In this document: piece after piece, positions 8,597-17,451 of the stretch
How the letters are laid out: each line of letters begins with the position of its first letter
Numbering within the stretch: the first letter of the stretch is position 1
The notes under the pieces: model-generated
Seen by the model: the letters and a program-made list of their open reading frames with translations, nothing else
Database searches by the model: none
Told to the model about the DNA's origin: nothing
Program-made: the position numbers and the translations under genes
NCBI RefSeq assembly: GCF_021390175.1
Contig: NZ_CP090004.1
Location: forward strand, 1,674,001 to 1,738,000
DNA from: Flagellimonas sp. HMM57
Lineage (GTDB): Bacteria > Bacteroidota > Bacteroidia > Flavobacteriales > Flavobacteriaceae
Length of the DNA stretch: 64,000 bases
Reading direction: 5' to 3'

Positions 8597-10666
8597 ATGA
8601 AATATCTGATATCAACCTTATCTCTTTTACTTGTAACAGGATTACAAGCACAATCCATTTCTTTTTTACAGTTTGATGACGAAGAGGCTTCAAATGATGC
8701 AATTGTTGAATCTTCAAGAACAAAACTTATTCAACAGCTCGATAATGTTGAAGATAAAAAATTAGCAAGATTTATACGCAAAAAAGGAGCATCGGAAAGG
8801 TTGATAAAAAAGGCAGATGCCCTTTTTGAAAAGATGTGGTATGCAGAAGCTGCAAAAATCTATGATATGGTTCTGGAAAAAAGTAATGAAGTCCATACCT
8901 TCAAATTGCTTTCCAAAGCTGGTGATTCCCATTATTACAGTGGTAACTTGGAAAAATCCTATAAATGGTACCACGAACTGTATGAATCCTACAATGATCG
9001 CATAACCGAAGAAACGTTCTTTAAATATGCTCATACCCTAAAGGGTACTGGTCGCTATAGAAGGGCTGCTAAACTCACCAAGGAATTCAACGAAAAAAGA
9101 GAAATGACCGAGAAAGAGGTCGAAAAAGAAATCAAGGCTTTAAACGGAAGAGCCTTAGTCGATATAAAAAACATGTCGATCAATTCTGAATATTCCGATT
9201 TCTCTCCAATGTTCTACAATGGTAATGAGGTCGTCTTTACCTCGGCCAAAGATTCTGCTTTCTTAACTACAAGAAACTATAAATGGAACAATCAACCTTT
9301 TCTTGACCTGTACACGGCCAAGAAAAATGAAACGGATGGAGATTTAACGAATGCTAAAAAGTTCTCTAAAAACATCAACACAAAATATCATGAGGCATCT
9401 ATCTCTTTTTCACCAGACCAGAAAACCATTTATTTCACCAGAAACAATTATGGAAAAAAGCTAAAGCGTGGAAAGAACGGCATTAATCACCTAAAAATTT
9501 ATCAATCCAATTTTGTTAATGATGAATGGACCAAGGCTAAAAGCGTTTCTTTTAATAGTGAAAACTATTCCAACGGACATCCTGCCATAAGCTCAGACGG
9601 AAAAAGAATGTATTTTGCGTCGGACAGGCCAGGTGGTTATGGGCTTACAGATGTCTATGTAGTAGATATTCTGGAAGATGGTACGTTCTCAGAACCAAAA
9701 AATCTAGGTCGAAACATCAATACCGATAAAAAGGAAATGTTTCCTTTTATCACGGAAAACGCACTTTATTTCTCTTCTGATAGGGTCATGGGCGTTGGTG
9801 GGCTAGATGTTTATAAGGCAGACTATGCCAATGGTGTTTTTGGAACGGCAACCAATTTGGGTATGCCCATTAACAGTACTCGAGACGATTTCTCTTATAT
9901 CATCAATGAAGAAACCCAAGAGGGCTACTTCGCTTCCAACAGGGAAGGTGGTAAAGGAGATGACGACATTTACTCTTTTAAGAATATAGTCAATCTAAAT
10001 GCTATTTCTGGGATTGTTGAAGACCTGGAAACCGGAGAAGTTCTTTCAGAAGCGACCGTTACCTTAATTGATAAGGATAATGCTTGGGTAGCTGAAACCA
10101 CAACAGCTCTTGATGGTACTTTTATCTTTGAAAACCTTGACCCGCTTTCTAAATACACTATAAACACCGTTAAAAAAGAGTATGAAGAACAAAGCACATC
10201 AGTTTCCACAAGAGACAATGAGAGCGTTACTGTAGCACAATCCTTAAAGCCATTGGAGATACTAATTGCTGAGGAAAACGGTGTGCTTGTAGAGGAGAAG
10301 GGTGAACTTAAATTTGAAACAGAGGCCATCTATTTTGATTTTGATAGGTTTGCAATCAAAAAACAAGCCGCTACAGAATTGGACAAACTTGTCGGTGTCA
10401 TGAAGGAAAACCCAAGCATGGTCATCAAGATTGAATCCCATACCGATGCTAGAGGAAATCGCAGCTACAACAAATACCTCTCTGACAAACGCGCTAAAGC
10501 TACCAAAGCCTATATCGTATCTCAAGGGATAGATGCTTCCAGAATAGAAAGCGCAATAGGCTACGGGGAAGAAAAACTATTGAACGGTTGTGAGGACGGA
10601 ACACCGTGTGCCGCTTCCGAGCACAGACAGAACAGACGCTCAGAGTTTATTATTGTAGAAATGTAG
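8597..10666 (+). CDS. OmpA-family protein with TPR, beta-propeller and CarboxypepD_reg-like domains (PorE-like)
   Basis: The ATG at 8597 gives a 689-residue protein with a good signal peptide (MKYLISTLSLLLVTGLQAQ); the 20 extra upstream codons look spurious. Domains in order are: TPR-like helices at about 45-170; a PD40/WD40-like propeller at about 190-465 with repeated SSDGKRMYFASDRPGG-type strands; a carboxypeptidase-regulatory-like beta domain at 468-550; and an OmpA domain at 577-689 with IYFDFDRFAIKK and SHTDARGNRSYN for peptidoglycan binding. This is the domain order of T9SS component PorE, but many flavobacterial OmpA proteins beside PorP/SprF genes share it. Here it stands alone. It should anchor an outer-membrane complex to the cell wall. 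Confidence 0.85.
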   Translation: MKYLISTLSLLLVTGLQAQSISFLQFDDEEASNDAIVESSRTKLIQQLDNVEDKKLARFIRKKGASERLIKKADALFEKMWYAEAAKIYDMVLEKSNEVHTFKLLSKAGDSHYYSGNLEKSYKWYHELYESYNDRITEETFFKYAHTLKGTGRYRRAAKLTKEFNEKREMTEKEVEKEIKALNGRALVDIKNMSINSEYSDFSPMFYNGNEVVFTSAKDSAFLTTRNYKWNNQPFLDLYTAKKNETDGDLTNAKKFSKNINTKYHEASISFSPDQKTIYFTRNNYGKKLKRGKNGINHLKIYQSNFVNDEWTKAKSVSFNSENYSNGHPAISSDGKRMYFASDRPGGYGLTDVYVVDILEDGTFSEPKNLGRNINTDKKEMFPFITENALYFSSDRVMGVGGLDVYKADYANGVFGTATNLGMPINSTRDDFSYIINEETQEGYFASNREGGKGDDDIYSFKNIVNLNAISGIVEDLETGEVLSEATVTLIDKDNAWVAETTTALDGTFIFENLDPLSKYTINTVKKEYEEQSTSVSTRDNESVTVAQSLKPLEILIAEENGVLVEEKGELKFETEAIYFDFDRFAIKKQAATELDKLVGVMKENPSMVIKIESHTDARGNRSYNKYLSDKRAKATKAYIVSQGIDASRIESAIGYGEEKLLNGCEDGTPCAASEHRQNRRSEFIIVEM

Positions 10667-11331
10667 GTTCGTTGTTTCAAAACTGCTTTTTTACATCGGC
10701 ATCCTTCATCTTGCAATTGAAGACTTTGTGCCTCGAGCTATTCGCTTCATACCGAACCTTTCTATAAGTAGTAGAACACAAACGTTCAAAAACTTCACCT
10801 TTTAACTTTTACCTGTCCACAAAAAACTTTGCCCTTCATACTTCAAATTACCTGCTATCGCCCACCCGTCAAAAAAACTTCACACTTCGTATTTCGTACC
10901 TCATGCGGACTTCGAATCATCTAAAACCCTACAATCAATAACTAATTCCTTTTTCTTAACCCCTAAAAGCTCCATTCGTCAACTCAAAAGGGGCATTCGT
11001 CAATTTAAGGTATTTATATCCTGAAGTCTTCTTTACTTTAGCCTCATACATTACCAATTTTTTCATGTGATTGCTTAATATGATGAACCCTTGGCTCCTT
11101 GGCCGGGGGTTTGTTTTTTATATAATAAGCTTAAAAAGCAGCAAAACTGGTTTTACATCGGCATATTGCAATTCAACCATTGTATTTTGTCGATAAAACC
11201 CTGTGGTTCATGGGTTTTTCAGGGATGCTGTCGGTTTTCATCACAATTTTTTTGCCTTTCATCTTATAGTTTTCTCTCCACACCATGAAAAGCTAATCTT
11301 TGCCTTGTCTTTAAATCTTAAATGCATACAT
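10667..11331. other. 665-bp non-coding stretch with candidate operator and long leader
   Basis: No convincing gene is present. The first 300 bases are pyrimidine-rich with no motif I recognise. Then come a direct repeat (10973-11003), a promoter-like TACTTTAG at 11034-11041, and about 290 bases of possible leader before the small gene at 11332. The leader contains a 7-bp hairpin followed by a T run at about 11194-11220, which could act as an attenuator. An open frame at 11091-11288 has no family resemblance and was left out. Confidence 0.4.
10973..11003 (+). promoter_or_regulatory. Direct repeat CATTCGTCAA x2 with 21-bp period, possible LytTR-type operator
   Basis: CATTCGTCAA occurs at 10973-10982 and again, identically, at 10994-11003. 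The 21-bp period places both on the same helix face and matches the spacing of LytTR-family response-regulator sites (two 9-10 bp direct repeats about 12 bp apart). A weak -7 box lies 31 bases downstream, so the repeats would sit at an activator position. The regulator assignment is inference. Confidence 0.45.
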
Positions 11332-11502
11332 ATGAAAAATTTACTACTTGTTAAAGAGATATACCTAGAAGGTTTCCGTAACCTTGGACATATTCTAATA
11401 AAAAAATATTTTAAGGTATTTGCATGGTTCAGTTTTGTCATGTTCTTTATCGTACTTTATGCTTTTGTCTATCGGATTGCAACAGGATTCGCTTTTGACT
11501 AA
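11332..11502 (+). CDS. Small single-pass membrane protein (DUF6747-like)
   Basis: This is a 56-residue protein with a basic amphipathic N-terminus (MKNLLLVKEIYLEGFRN) and one transmembrane helix (FAWFSFVMFFIVLYAFVYRI), ending in FAFD. I recall closely similar small proteins of flavobacteria annotated DUF6747, but there is no known function. A longer frame starting at 11203 adds 43 unlikely residues; the ATG at 11332 is the natural start. It lies behind a repeat-bearing promoter and before a strong terminator, so it is a single-gene unit. Confidence 0.7.
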   Translation: MKNLLLVKEIYLEGFRNLGHILIKKYFKVFAWFSFVMFFIVLYAFVYRIATGFAFD

Positions 11503-11521
11503 AGAAACAATTAACAGCAAC

Positions 11522-11556
11522 AAAAAGCCCGGTTCATAATTGAACCGGGCTTTTTA
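11522..11556. terminator. Bidirectional rho-independent terminator
   Basis: A 14-bp stem built on GCCCGGTTCA and TGAACCGGGC with a TAAT loop is flanked by A5 on the left and T5 on the right. It serves the small gene on the plus strand and the DUF4837 gene converging on the minus strand. Confidence 0.9.
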
Positions 11557-11583
11557 TTTTATCCAAAATAATTGTTGAGTCGC

Positions 11584-12582
11584 CTAGGAACCTTGTTCAA
11601 ATTCTACGGTCTTTAAAATAGCCTCCAATTCAAACATATAATCCCGTTTTTCGGCAGAGGGGGCAAATGTAAACCCTTCTAAAACAAGCTTTCTATTGTT
11701 TTCCTTATCATTGATAATATAGGTCAGAAAAGGTCCTGCCATTGGATATCCGTTAATTTCCCAAATTCCTCTGACTTCTGCTGCTTTCTTACCTCCAATT
11801 TCCACTGGAGCAATGTAGGGGGCAAAGGCCTTTTCGGTCATCATATAAGTTTTCTTTCCTGGTACATCTGGTCCGGGAATATATTTTTCCCCAATAGAAT
11901 CCCTCATTTTGACGATATCATCAACAAAAGTAGAGTCGTTGTCAAAAGCGTTCCATGGCATTTCATAAGCAATGATATTCATATAGCCTTTAGGAATCTG
12001 TATATCCATCCATATGAAGTTTTTTTCACGCTTTCCCACTTTATATAAAGAAGGTACTTTTAAATCTATATTGAATTCTTTACTGAGCGCATCATCCTTG
12101 CTCAAAGAACGCATAAACCTATTTTGGGCTTCTGAAATCTCTACGCCCTTAAAAGCTTCTATAGCCTTATCCGCCAAAGCATCGATATTGCCTGCAAGGT
12201 CATTATACGTTTCGCCCTTGACCACCGCTATTTTTTGGGGCTTGGCATATACATCGGATTTTATGTGCGCGAGGGAAAGTGTATCCTGTTCTACATAAAG
12301 CACCGAGCGTGAATACGCAGTTGCTCCTTTAAAAACTTGTGTTGGAATATGGGTTATGGTAAACTTGGGTTCTCCTTGTGGTAGTCCTAGCACAGGTGCG
12401 GCAAAATGTTCTCTAATCTTGTCACCGACCCCGCCCTTCCATAGTTCAGTATCCATAACGACCATAAGGGAGTTTATACCACCTGTAGAGGGCGGAAGAA
12501 ATCGCTCCTTTGGTCCTGTTTCTTTACATGATAATAACATCACCATACAGATGGTGAATAAAAATAGTCCTGATTTTTTCAT
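11584..12582 (-). CDS. DUF4837 family lipoprotein
   Basis: The 332-residue protein begins with a type II signal peptide (MKKSGLFLFTICMVMLLSC, Cys at 19) and then the conserved FLPPSTGGINSLMVVMD region. The rest is a two-domain soluble protein with WMDIQIPKGYMNIIAYEMPW and VRGIWEINGYPMAGPFLTY, which recur in the Bacteroidota family DUF4837. It should be anchored in the cell envelope; the role is unknown. It lies 12 bp after the MltD-like gene in the same direction. Confidence 0.88.
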   Translation of the reverse strand: MKKSGLFLFTICMVMLLSCKETGPKERFLPPSTGGINSLMVVMDTELWKGGVGDKIREHFAAPVLGLPQGEPKFTITHIPTQVFKGATAYSRSVLYVEQDTLSLAHIKSDVYAKPQKIAVVKGETYNDLAGNIDALADKAIEAFKGVEISEAQNRFMRSLSKDDALSKEFNIDLKVPSLYKVGKREKNFIWMDIQIPKGYMNIIAYEMPWNAFDNDSTFVDDIVKMRDSIGEKYIPGPDVPGKKTYMMTEKAFAPYIAPVEIGGKKAAEVRGIWEINGYPMAGPFLTYIINDKENNRKLVLEGFTFAPSAEKRDYMFELEAILKTVEFEQGS

Positions 12583-12594
12583 CTTGTGTTAAAT

Positions 12595-14238
12595 TTACGA
12601 AGAACAATCGCACAATTTTAGTTTTGTGCCCGGTTTTAGATTGTTACCACTAAGACCGTTCCATTCTCGTAAATTGTCTACAGAAATACCCGGATATTTT
12701 CTTGAAATAGTCCAGAGCGAGTCACCTTCTTTCACAGTGTGTACTTTTGTGCCATCTGCCAAAGCTACCGAAGATGTTGATTTTGACGATTTGGTTTTGA
12801 CCGTAGCTTGTTTGGCGATATACGGTTTTCTTGGAAAAATGGTAAGCCGTTGCCCTATCCTTAAATTATTGCTCCTTAAACCGTTCCATCTTTTTATTTG
12901 ACTCACGCCAACACCATATCGCTCTGCGATTTTTCCTAAGTAATCCCCACTTCTAACCTTATACCTAACCTGATCTTTTGCTACGGTCAATTGTGGAAGT
13001 GGTTTCTCCAGAGAATCCAATTCTTTTTTTGCATAGGCATAGATGGCATCCTCGTTGCTTACAAATTTTCCGATTTTGGTTACAGGCAATCTAAGTGTGT
13101 AGGTCTTTCCTTCTATTTTGGGAATAATATTAAGCTTGTACGCAGGATTTAGCATTTCCAGCTCTTCTGTGCTTATATCCACCAATTTTGAAATCTGGTC
13201 AAAAGTGATAAGGTTTTTTACGTGTACGGTGTCCGTTTCAAAATAAGGCCTATCTGCTTTTTTGTACTGGAGTCCGTGTTCTTCCGCATATTCGAAAATA
13301 TACATCGTTGCCAAAAACGCAGGCAAATATCCTGCTGTTTCGCGTGGAAGGTTTCTACGGATATTCCAATAATTTTTATAACCGCCAGAGCGTCTTATCG
13401 CTTTGTTTACATTGCCTGGGCCAGAATTATAAGCCGCAAGGGCCAAATCCCAATCGTTAAAAATACTATGCAATTTGGACAAATATTTACTGGCTGCCTT
13501 GGTGGCTAAGATGGGGTCGTTGCGTTCATCTACGTAACTGCTAACATCCAAATTGTACATTTTTCCTGTACTGTACATAAACTGCCAAAGGCCCTTTGCA
13601 CCAACCCGCGATTTGGCACGTGGGTTCAGCGCAGATTCTATGATTGCCAAATATTTTATTTCCAGAGGAATATTATAGTTATCCAGTTCCTGTTCAAAAA
13701 GTGGGAAATAAAATTGGCTCGCCGTTAGCATGCGTTGCATCAAATCCTTTTTTCTTGTCAAAAAAGATTTTATTACACTTTCCAGTGATGGATTATAGGC
13801 AATATTGAAAGGAGTCTTCTCATCGATTCTGGCCAATCGCGCTTTCAAAGTATCCGTTGGCAAGTCTATTAAGGTTGTCGCTTCTGTTTCTGGATTTTGA
13901 ACTTCCAAAAGCATTTCACTGAACAGTTGTGCGCTATTGTGCAGTTCCTTTAGCCACAAGCTATCGTATTTTCTAGCTTCTTCCAAGTCTTGAAGCTTGA
14001 ATCCTTTTTTCCCGTCTATTTCCACCAATCCCCTCTCACCATCGATTGTGTTTTCTGTAGCTTTTAGCTGTAAGGGCACTATCTCTTTTCCCGAAACGGA
14101 ATCTGTCTTGGCAGATATTGTTTTAAGTGTTTTATTTTCCGTTTGTTGTGTCCCAATGGAATCTTGTACTTGTGCTACGAGTAATCGTGTTGAAAGAAGA
14201 AGTGCTACGAGCGCAACGGTTTTTAAATTTTGATTCAT
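12595..14238 (-). CDS. MltD-like lytic transglycosylase with two LysM domains
   Basis: The ATG at 14236-14238 gives 547 residues with a signal peptide (MNQNLKTVALVALLLSTRLLVAQ); the upstream TTG start is less likely. After a low-complexity linker, a goose-type SLT domain holds the catalytic Glu in AIIESALNPRAKSRVGAKGLWQFM near residue 199 and the AAYNSGPGNVNKAI motif near 270. LysM domains at about 424-465 (VRSGDYLGKIAERYGV) and 498-545 (VKEGDSLWTISRKYPG) bind peptidoglycan. It cleaves the glycan backbone to 1,6-anhydroMurNAc in the periplasm. Its neighbours Pgk and the DUF4837 protein are read in the same direction. Confidence 0.93.
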   Translation of the reverse strand: MNQNLKTVALVALLLSTRLLVAQVQDSIGTQQTENKTLKTISAKTDSVSGKEIVPLQLKATENTIDGERGLVEIDGKKGFKLQDLEEARKYDSLWLKELHNSAQLFSEMLLEVQNPETEATTLIDLPTDTLKARLARIDEKTPFNIAYNPSLESVIKSFLTRKKDLMQRMLTASQFYFPLFEQELDNYNIPLEIKYLAIIESALNPRAKSRVGAKGLWQFMYSTGKMYNLDVSSYVDERNDPILATKAASKYLSKLHSIFNDWDLALAAYNSGPGNVNKAIRRSGGYKNYWNIRRNLPRETAGYLPAFLATMYIFEYAEEHGLQYKKADRPYFETDTVHVKNLITFDQISKLVDISTEELEMLNPAYKLNIIPKIEGKTYTLRLPVTKIGKFVSNEDAIYAYAKKELDSLEKPLPQLTVAKDQVRYKVRSGDYLGKIAERYGVGVSQIKRWNGLRSNNLRIGQRLTIFPRKPYIAKQATVKTKSSKSTSSVALADGTKVHTVKEGDSLWTISRKYPGISVDNLREWNGLSGNNLKPGTKLKLCDCSS

Positions 14239-14361
14239 TTTGGACAAGGCTTTTTTTATTTTTGGGGCAAACGAAAATGGTGTTTTTTTCTGAAATATTA
14301 AAGCTTTCAGCCTAAAAACATACCACCCTAGGATTTCCCCTATTAAATCATAACGCCCTTA

Positions 14362-15552
14362 TTACTTCAATATTGCAGCTATTCCAGGAAGTGTTTTTCC
14401 CTCTAAACTTTCCAACATTGCACCTCCTCCGGTAGACACATAACTTACCTTCTCTTCGAAGCCAAATTGCTTTACTGCCGCAACGGAATCTCCGCCTCCT
14501 ACAAGGGAAAAAGCACCATTTTGGGTAGCTTCGTCAATAAAGTTCCCTACGGCAATGGTTCCTTTTGCAAAACTTTCCATTTCAAAAACGCCAACAGGTC
14601 CGTTCCAAAGTATGGTTTTGGAATTCAAAATAGCCTGTTTGAAGGCTTCTAACGTTTGTGGCCCTGCATCCAATCCTTGCCATCCATCAGGAATCTCGTT
14701 TACTTTAACAAATTGGGTGTTTGCCCCGTTATCAAATGCATCAGCTGCCAGAACATCTACCGGCAGATGAATCGCAACTCCTTTTTCTTCTGCCTGCTTT
14801 AAAATATTCATGGCCAAATCCATCTTATCGTCTTCACAGATAGAATCCCCTATTTGACCGCCCTGCGCTTTTATGAACGTGTAGGTCATTCCACCACCAA
14901 TGATCAGATTGTCAACCTTGTCCAATATGTTTTCAATAATGGTGATCTTGGATGAAACTTTTGCACCCCCCAAAATAGCTGTTACGGGTTTCTCCCCAGT
15001 TTGCATTATTTTTTCTATCGCCTTTATTTCTTTTGCCAAAAGATATCCAAAGCATTTGTTCCCTTCAAAATAGTCGGCAACGACCGTAGTTGAGGCGTGC
15101 GCTCTATGTGCCGTTCCAAATGCATCATTAACATAGATGTCGCCATGTTTGGAAAGTTTCTCTGAAAAAGCGGCATCACCTGAGGTTTCTTCAGCATAAA
15201 AACGAAGGTTTTCCAGTAACAGTACTTCACCGTCTTCTAGTTCTGACACGGCCTTTGTAACCTCATCGCCAATACAATCGCCCACAAACTTTACTTGAAC
15301 GCCAATAATTTCGGATACCTTTTCGCAAATATGGGATAGTGACATGCCTGGATTCACTTGGCCTTTTGGCCTTCCCAGATGGCTCATTAAAACAGCAGAC
15401 CCGCCATCTTCCAAAACTTTCAATATGCTAGGTTTTGCAGCATCGATTCTGCTGGTATCCGTTACATTGAAATCATCGTCTAAAGGCACATTAAAATCTA
15501 CACGGATCAATGCTTTTTTTCCTTTGAAGTTATAATCGTCTATGGTCTTCAT
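14362..15552 (-). CDS. pgk: Phosphoglycerate kinase
   Basis: The 396-residue glycolytic enzyme transfers phosphate between 1,3-bisphosphoglycerate and ADP. Visible motifs are [11 protein letters not shown] at 18-28, HLGRPKG near 60, [14 protein letters not shown] near 160, GGAKVSSK near 195, NGPVGVFE near 320 and [10 protein letters not shown] near 355. The length is the usual bacterial one. A TACTTTTG promoter box lies 23 bases upstream of the ATG. No other glycolytic genes are adjacent. Confidence 0.98.
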   Translation of the reverse strand: MKTIDDYNFKGKKALIRVDFNVPLDDDFNVTDTSRIDAAKPSILKVLEDGGSAVLMSHLGRPKGQVNPGMSLSHICEKVSEIIGVQVKFVGDCIGDEVTKAVSELEDGEVLLLENLRFYAEETSGDAAFSEKLSKHGDIYVNDAFGTAHRAHASTTVVADYFEGNKCFGYLLAKEIKAIEKIMQTGEKPVTAILGGAKVSSKITIIENILDKVDNLIIGGGMTYTFIKAQGGQIGDSICEDDKMDLAMNILKQAEEKGVAIHLPVDVLAADAFDNGANTQFVKVNEIPDGWQGLDAGPQTLEAFKQAILNSKTILWNGPVGVFEMESFAKGTIAVGNFIDEATQNGAFSLVGGGDSVAAVKQFGFEEKVSYVSTGGGAMLESLEGKTLPGIAAILK

Positions 15553-15575
15553 CTGTATCTATTTATAGGTAAGTT

Positions 15576-15583
15576 CAAAAGTA
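15576..15583 (-). promoter_or_regulatory. -7 box TACTTTTG of pgk
   Basis: An exact TAnnTTTG match on the minus strand, 23 bases before the pgk ATG. Confidence 0.55.
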
Positions 15584-15800
15584 AAGATTTCCTGCTTTTT
15601 GAAGGGGTAACAGTTGTCATATTTTAAGGTTTAATTTCATGTGATTTTAATTCCTTTGGAATTGTTGGACACGAATTAGTACAAATCTTATAGCAAATCT
15701 TTTTTTGAAGTTTGATGCTCAGAACTTCAAATGTCTTTTGGGGTTGCTCTGGGGATATCTGTTTGAAAACAGTGCTAAACTTTTCAGAACCTAAAAAATG

Positions 15801-15808
15801 TATCTTTG
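15801..15808 (+). promoter_or_regulatory. -7 box TATCTTTG of the delta-prime gene, leaderless
   Basis: TATCTTTG is followed after three bases by the ATG at 15812, with a TTTTC element at 15781-15785 in the -33 region. The start codon would be at or next to the first transcribed base. The TTG inside this box was wrongly usable as a start codon. Confidence 0.65.
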
Positions 15809-15811
15809 AAC

Positions 15812-16963
15812 ATGCTTTTTAAAGACGTTTTAGGACTCGGGCACATTAAAAACCATCTTGCCACTACTGCTGATTCCGGTAGGGTAGCCCATGCGCAATT
15901 GTTCATAGGGCCAGAAGGCTCGGGTACATTGCCCATGGCCATTGCCTATGCCCAATATTTACTTTGCAACAATCAAAATGGGGAAAACGATGGAGAAAAT
16001 TTAGTTTGTAATACCAAATGCAGTACGCTGACCCATCCCGACCTACATTTTGCCTTCCCCGTTTCGAATTCCGATAAAGTAAAGTCCCATGCGGTAAGCG
16101 ATCATTATCTACAGGATTGGCGACAGTTTGTAAAAGAGCAACCTTATGGCAATCTTTTTGATTGGTATAGATTGATAGGCATTGAAAAAAAGCAAGGTCA
16201 AATAGGAGTTGACGAAGCTCAGGATATTGTAAAGAAACTTTCTTTAAAATCGTATGAAGGAGGTTATAAAGTGTTCATTATCTGGATGGCGGAAAAAATG
16301 AATATTTCTGCTTCCAATAAACTTTTAAAACTTATTGAAGAGCCTCCCGAAAAAACCGTACTGCTTTTAATCGCAGAGGATGAGGAACAAATTATCAATA
16401 CCATAAAATCCAGGTGCCAGATTCTAAATTTTCCCCCTTTGAGCGAAACTGCAATAGCCGAAGGTTTAATGACAAAAAGTGTACAGGAACGTGAAGCACA
16501 CTCTATTGCTCATGAAGCCAATGGAAACTTTAACAAGGCTCTTGATCTACTGAACAAAGATTCGGAAGATTTGGTGTTTGAACGTTGGTTTGTACAATGG
16601 GTACGTAGTGCATTTAAAGCTAAAGGAAACAAAGGTGCGATACAGGAATTGATTTTGTGGAGCGATGAAGTAGCCAAAACCGGCAGAGAGGTGCAAAAAC
16701 AATTTTTAAATTATTGCCTAACGATGATGCGACAAGCACTTTTACTAAACTACAAGGTGGAGAGTCTGGTTTACGCCAAGATACATTTAGAAGGTTTTGA
16801 CCTGCGCAAATTTGCGCCTTTTGTGCACGAAAACAATATTATGAACATTGTTGAGGAACTTGAAAAGGCAATCTTTCACGTGGAACGCAATGGGAACTCT
16901 AAAATTATTTTTACTGATCTCTCTATAAAACTCACGAGGCTGCTACATACCAAAGCAGCTTAA
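15812..16963 (+). CDS. holB: DNA polymerase III delta-prime subunit (clamp-loader ATPase-like)
   Basis: The protein is 383 residues from the ATG at 15812. It has the clamp-loader AAA+ fold: VLGLGHIKNHLATT at the N-terminus, a degenerate P-loop GPEGSGTL lacking the Lys, and a CNTKC-type zinc element near 60-75. The sensor region is MNISASNKLLKLIEEPPEKTVLLLI near 170, and SRCQIL near 207 is the SRC motif. The missing P-loop Lys fits delta-prime, which does not hydrolyse ATP, rather than DnaX. It is followed after 13 bp by a DoxX-like gene. Confidence 0.9.
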   Translation: MLFKDVLGLGHIKNHLATTADSGRVAHAQLFIGPEGSGTLPMAIAYAQYLLCNNQNGENDGENLVCNTKCSTLTHPDLHFAFPVSNSDKVKSHAVSDHYLQDWRQFVKEQPYGNLFDWYRLIGIEKKQGQIGVDEAQDIVKKLSLKSYEGGYKVFIIWMAEKMNISASNKLLKLIEEPPEKTVLLLIAEDEEQIINTIKSRCQILNFPPLSETAIAEGLMTKSVQEREAHSIAHEANGNFNKALDLLNKDSEDLVFERWFVQWVRSAFKAKGNKGAIQELILWSDEVAKTGREVQKQFLNYCLTMMRQALLLNYKVESLVYAKIHLEGFDLRKFAPFVHENNIMNIVEELEKAIFHVERNGNSKIIFTDLSIKLTRLLHTKAA

Positions 16964-16976
16964 AAACTACCCTATT

Positions 16977-17375
16977 ATGGACAACATTTTTAACTACCCT
17001 GTGCAAATTCTACTTTTCCTTTTTTTAGCCATTACTTTTTTGCAGAGCGGTGTCGATAAAGTATTGGATTGGAAAAGCAATTTGTCTTGGCTTACCGGTC
17101 ATTTTTCAAAGACTTTTTTAAAGAACTCCGTTCCATTGCTTTTGGGCATTATTTTGTTGTTGGAGTTGGTTTCTGGTACTTTATCGGTTGTGGGAATGGT
17201 TCAGTTTATCGCTTCTGGTGAAAGCGTTATTGGCTTTTATGGTGCAATGCTGTCTGCGATAACACTTTTAATGCTTTTGTTTGGGCAACGTGTCGCCAAG
17301 GATTATGAGGGAGCCAAGACCATTGTTATCTATTTTGTGCCGACTATATTTTTAGTCTACTTATTACACCAATAA
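16977..17375 (+). CDS. DoxX-like four-helix membrane protein
   Basis: The 132-residue hydrophobic protein has four predicted transmembrane segments at about 5-25, 48-68, 72-92 and 110-130. Early in the sequence are FLQSGVDKVLDW and, before the second helix, LSWLTGHF, which resemble the DoxX family signature of helix-1 Gly followed by a charged loop. It is in the inner membrane. DoxX-type proteins are linked to redox or sulfur metabolism in other bacteria, but the function here is unknown. It lies 13 bp after the delta-prime gene. Confidence 0.65.
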   Translation: MDNIFNYPVQILLFLFLAITFLQSGVDKVLDWKSNLSWLTGHFSKTFLKNSVPLLLGIILLLELVSGTLSVVGMVQFIASGESVIGFYGAMLSAITLLMLLFGQRVAKDYEGAKTIVIYFVPTIFLVYLLHQ

Positions 17376-17451
17376 ATTAGTCCAGATAGAAGTTGTCATT
17401 TCACAATATTTTTTCAAGAAAGATCCAACTTCTGAATTAGGTCTTCGGAAA

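Noticed and set aside
11091..11288. 65-codon frame in the leader of the small membrane protein gene
   Set aside because: Composition is unlike a protein (Cys, Phe and Ser runs), and it crosses the hairpin in the leader.
16873..16886. CTTTCACGTGGAAC, a third parS-like site inside the delta-prime gene
   Set aside because: It differs from the palindrome core at two positions, including one in the left arm, and lies within a conserved coding frame; chance is a sufficient explanation.
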